DNA of 6,950 nt from positions 1-6,950 of the forward strand of contig JAAZLB010000291.1 of the NCBI GenBank assembly GCA_012799535.1, given 5' to 3'. Below, in pieces: positions 5,024 through 6,950 of this stretch. Made by a program: the position numbers and the translations under genes. Source of the stretch: Bacillota bacterium (GTDB lineage Bacteria; Bacillota; Limnochordia; Darwinibacteriales; Darwinibacteriaceae). The notes under the pieces were generated by a model, which was given only the letters and a program-made list of their open reading frames with translations, was not told the origin of the DNA and made no database searches. Every line of letters starts with the position of its first letter. Positions within the stretch are counted from its first letter, which is position 1.

Positions 5024-6422
5024 GGCGGCGTTATTTACTATTCCTTTGGGGATATCCCTATATTATCAAGAACAAAAGGCAATCTTCGGCTTTCTTTTGG
5101 CAATGGTGGTAACGGGGATTGTGGGCTTTGTAGCTTCTAATGTGCCTAGTCGCTCAACTCGCCTTAAAATCAAAGAAGCCTTACTAATAGTCACTTTAGG
5201 CTGGTTCGGAGCCTCTTTTTTTGGAAGTCTGCCCTTTGTATTTTCTGGAAGTATCCCGAGCTGGATTGATGCTTTTTTCGAGACAGTCTCTGGCTTAACT
5301 ACCACTGGGTCCACTGTAATCACTAATGTGGAAGGATTGCCTCTGGGGATTTTATTTTGGCGCTCCTTTATCCATTGGTTAGGGGGTATGGGGATTTTAG
5401 TTTTAACTCTCGCCATACTTCCCAGTGTGGGTGTGGGAGGATTTCAGATTTTTAAGGCGGAAAGTCCCGGCCCCCAACCTGATAAATTAACACCACGAAT
5501 TGGGGCCACTACTAAAATTTTGTATACAGTCTATTTGTTTATTACCCTTATCATGATCTTGGTCTTCCATTTTGCGGGTATTTCTTGGTTTGAAAGCGCA
5601 GTGTTTACCTTTGGTACGGTGGGCACCGGCGGTTTTTCTATTTATAATGATAGCTTAGCTAGGTATAGTTCGAATAGTTTGTTGATTAACTCTTTGGCGG
5701 TAGGCATGATCCTCTCTGGTGTGAACTTCTCCTTATATTATGACTTATGGAAGCGCCGTTGGCGCCAAGTATTAAATAACGAAGAGCTCCGCCTCTACTT
5801 GGCCATTGTGGTCTTTAGTGTGTTGGCTATCTCTTTAAATCTCTATGGGAAAGTGTATCACAGTGTGGGAGAAACGGTTAAACAGGCTCTCTTTCAGGTT
5901 AGTTCCATCATTACCACAACAGGCTATTCTACAGTAGATTTTGATTTATGGCCTACCTTTAGTAAGGGGATTCTCTTTACTCTCATGTTTGTAGGAGGAA
6001 GCGCTGGTTCCACATCAGGATCCATTAAGGTGATTCGACTCTTAGTAGCAGGAAAAGTAGTTAAAAGAGAACTTGGTAAAACCTTGCATCCTCAAATGGC
6101 ATCTCCCATTACTATTAATGGCAAGATTGTGGCACCAGAAGTTGTCTCAGGTGTGGCAAGTTTTTATTTTCTCTATATCCTCACTTTTATTCTAGGTAGC
6201 TTACTTATTTCTTTAGAAGGACATGATTTGCTGAGCTCTATGAGTGCGGTAGCGGCCACTTTGGGAAATATTGGTCCAGGCTTTGGGGCAGTTGGCCCTA
6301 GCCAAACCTTTGCTTCTTTTAGTGGAGCCAGTAAGCTCATGTTTTCTTTTTTCATGCTTTTAGGCCGCTTAGAGTTACTTACTTTACTTAGCATCCTCAC
6401 TCCCACCTTTTGGCGAGAGTAA
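4974..6422 (+). CDS. trkH: TrkH-family potassium transporter, pore subunit
   Basis: The 482-aa integral membrane protein forms the K+ pathway with TrkA bound at the cytoplasmic side. All four pore loops are recognisable, each built around the single conserved glycine of the Trk/Ktr/HKT filter: SGLTTTGS (106-113), FGTVGTGGFS (213-222), SIITTTGYS (311-319) and ATLGNIGPGFG (428-438). RSFIHWLGGMGILVL (130-144) and GGSAGSTSGSIKVIR (341-355) are also typical of the family. Its length agrees with bacterial TrkH (about 480 aa). I start it at the ATG at 4974 because AAGGAGGGGG (4957-4966) is 8-10 nt upstream. An in-frame ATG at 4920 has no ribosome binding site and would add a non-hydrophobic extension. 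Overlap with the end of trkA suggests coupled translation and fixed stoichiometry. A hairpin terminator follows within 20 nt. Confidence 0.95.
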   Translation: MNYGLVGRVFGNLLLVEAALFTIPLGISLYYQEQKAIFGFLLAMVVTGIVGFVASNVPSRSTRLKIKEALLIVTLGWFGASFFGSLPFVFSGSIPSWIDAFFETVSGLTTTGSTVITNVEGLPLGILFWRSFIHWLGGMGILVLTLAILPSVGVGGFQIFKAESPGPQPDKLTPRIGATTKILYTVYLFITLIMILVFHFAGISWFESAVFTFGTVGTGGFSIYNDSLARYSSNSLLINSLAVGMILSGVNFSLYYDLWKRRWRQVLNNEELRLYLAIVVFSVLAISLNLYGKVYHSVGETVKQALFQVSSIITTTGYSTVDFDLWPTFSKGILFTLMFVGGSAGSTSGSIKVIRLLVAGKVVKRELGKTLHPQMASPITINGKIVAPEVVSGVASFYFLYILTFILGSLLISLEGHDLLSSMSAVAATLGNIGPGFGAVGPSQTFASFSGASKLMFSFFMLLGRLELLTLLSILTPTFWRE

Positions 6423-6437
6423 GCAAAGTAGCAAAAT

Positions 6438-6461
6438 GACCGTTAGCAACTGCTAACGGTC
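6438..6461. terminator. Perfect 11-bp-stem hairpin, bidirectional terminator
   Basis: GACCGTTAGCA (6438-6448) and TGCTAACGGTC (6451-6461) are exact reverse complements separated by 2 nt. It lies between two convergent genes, 15 nt after the trkH stop and 18 nt beyond the stop of the secreted-protein gene. Flanking U-runs are weak: AAGTATTCTT on the plus side and ATTTTG on the minus side. Position and stem strength still favour termination for both transcripts. Confidence 0.7.
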
Positions 6462-6479
6462 AAGTATTCTTGTTGGGTC

Positions 6480-6842
6480 TTAGCGGAACCAGCGGCCACC
6501 CATCGAACGCCCCTTTTGAGTTTGATTACCCCAGCAATTCATCATAAAACCACGATGCCTCCGGGCCATGCGAGGTCCGAAAAAACCAAGGCCACCCCGC
6601 CCTTCTATTTCAGCTCTGGCATACTCAGGCCTTTCAAATTCCTGGTACAACGCTTCAATTTCTGCTAACGCTTCTGGGTACTTTTCAAGTATCTCCCTTA
6701 CTTGTATCCGCAACGGAACAGGCGCCACAGGATCTGAACTTGTAGAGTCTGAGGTTGCAGGTTCTGCAGCCCAGACTACAGAAGCACCAATCATAAGTAA
6801 CACCACACCTAATAGCATTAAACCTTTGAATCTCCTAACCAA
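6480..6842 (-). CDS. Small secreted protein with Gly/Arg/Met-rich C-terminus, function unknown
   Basis: I do not recognise the family. From a TTG start at 6842 the product is 120 aa. VRRFKG is followed by a hydrophobic core (about 8-22) and the type-I signal peptidase site VWA-AE near residue 25, so it should be exported. The mature part has a Ser/Thr/Pro linker, a single amphipathic acidic helical stretch (about 43-72, VREILEKYPEALAEIEALYQ), and a basic C-terminus rich in Gly, Arg and Met with one cysteine (FMMNCW). I prefer TTG over the ATG at 6860. AAAGAGGTGAT, nearly perfectly complementary to the 16S tail, ends 5 nt before the TTG, whereas the ATG has no ribosome binding site and lies only a few bases after the candidate transcription start. 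The gene is monocistronic and convergent with trkH. The helical middle faintly recalls periplasmic Spy/CpxP-like metal-stress proteins, a weak impression only. Confidence 0.7.
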   Translation of the reverse strand: MVRRFKGLMLLGVVLLMIGASVVWAAEPATSDSTSSDPVAPVPLRIQVREILEKYPEALAEIEALYQEFERPEYARAEIEGRGGLGFFGPRMARRHRGFMMNCWGNQTQKGRSMGGRWFR

Positions 6843-6870
6843 CACTATCACCTCTTTCATGTTTGGTTAG

Positions 6871-6876
6871 AGTATA
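6871..6876 (-). promoter_or_regulatory. Candidate -10 box for the secreted-protein gene
   Basis: TATACT on the minus strand (6876-6871) would start transcription around 6864, leaving a 5' leader of about 22 nt before the TTG start. No convincing -35 box lies 16-18 bp upstream. The rest of 6877-6950 shows nothing I can assign. Confidence 0.4.
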
Positions 6877-6950
6877 ACTAATGATCTTGAATACATTCGG
6901 AAGAAACTTTGAAGATAGTTTGTAGATTGCTGAAACTAGAGTTTTTTATG

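Noticed and set aside
5066..5416. Minus-strand 116-codon open frame inside trkH
   Set aside because: It is an antisense shadow of a clearly conserved membrane protein; its Lys/Pro-rich content mirrors Phe/Gly codons of trkH.
6568..6870. Plus-strand 100-codon open frame
   Set aside because: It is antisense to the secreted-protein gene, which has a coherent signal peptide, ribosome binding site and terminator; the plus frame has none of these.
6916..6947. TAGTTT...AAACTA stem followed by six Ts on the plus strand
   Set aside because: The 6-bp AT-rich stem with an 11-nt loop is too weak, and no plus-strand gene ends nearby that would need a terminator.

Overview
The window looks like a chromosomal segment from a low-to-mid GC Gram-positive bacterium, most likely a Clostridia-type Firmicute. 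The reasons are a Veg-family protein, a cyclic-di-AMP (ydaO/yuaA-type) riboswitch, strong AAGGAGG-type ribosome binding sites, TTG start use and a ferrous-iron transporter split into two genes. I cannot name the species. No transposase, phage, CRISPR, tRNA or rRNA signal is visible.

Left part (1-1721, minus strand): an iron-uptake operon in the order feoA, a stand-alone FeoB-type GTPase, then a separate FeoB-type membrane (nucleoside-recognition/Gate) protein that runs off the left edge. The last two genes overlap by ATGA. Middle-left (1762-2457, plus strand): a soluble HD-domain phosphohydrolase, divergent from feoA across only 40 bp that contain a perfect 11-bp palindrome. A hairpin at its 3' end probably terminates transcription from both sides.

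Centre (2515-3565, minus strand): a compact three-gene operon encoding a 59-aa zinc-ribbon protein (short and easily missed), a 105-aa protein of unknown function and Veg. In front of it lie a good sigma-A promoter, a c-di-AMP riboswitch aptamer and an intrinsic terminator, in the standard order for a transcriptional OFF switch. I consider this the most interesting part of the window, because two uncharacterised small proteins and Veg appear to be placed under c-di-AMP control.

Right (3617-6422, plus strand): trkA and trkH, a Trk-type potassium uptake system, start back-to-back with the riboswitch transcript. Potassium transport is a classic c-di-AMP target, so both sides of this divergent region may respond to the same signal by different routes. 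The two genes overlap by 50 nt. A perfect 11-bp-stem hairpin then separates trkH from a convergent minus-strand gene (6480-6842) for a small secreted protein with a Gly/Arg/Met-rich tail.
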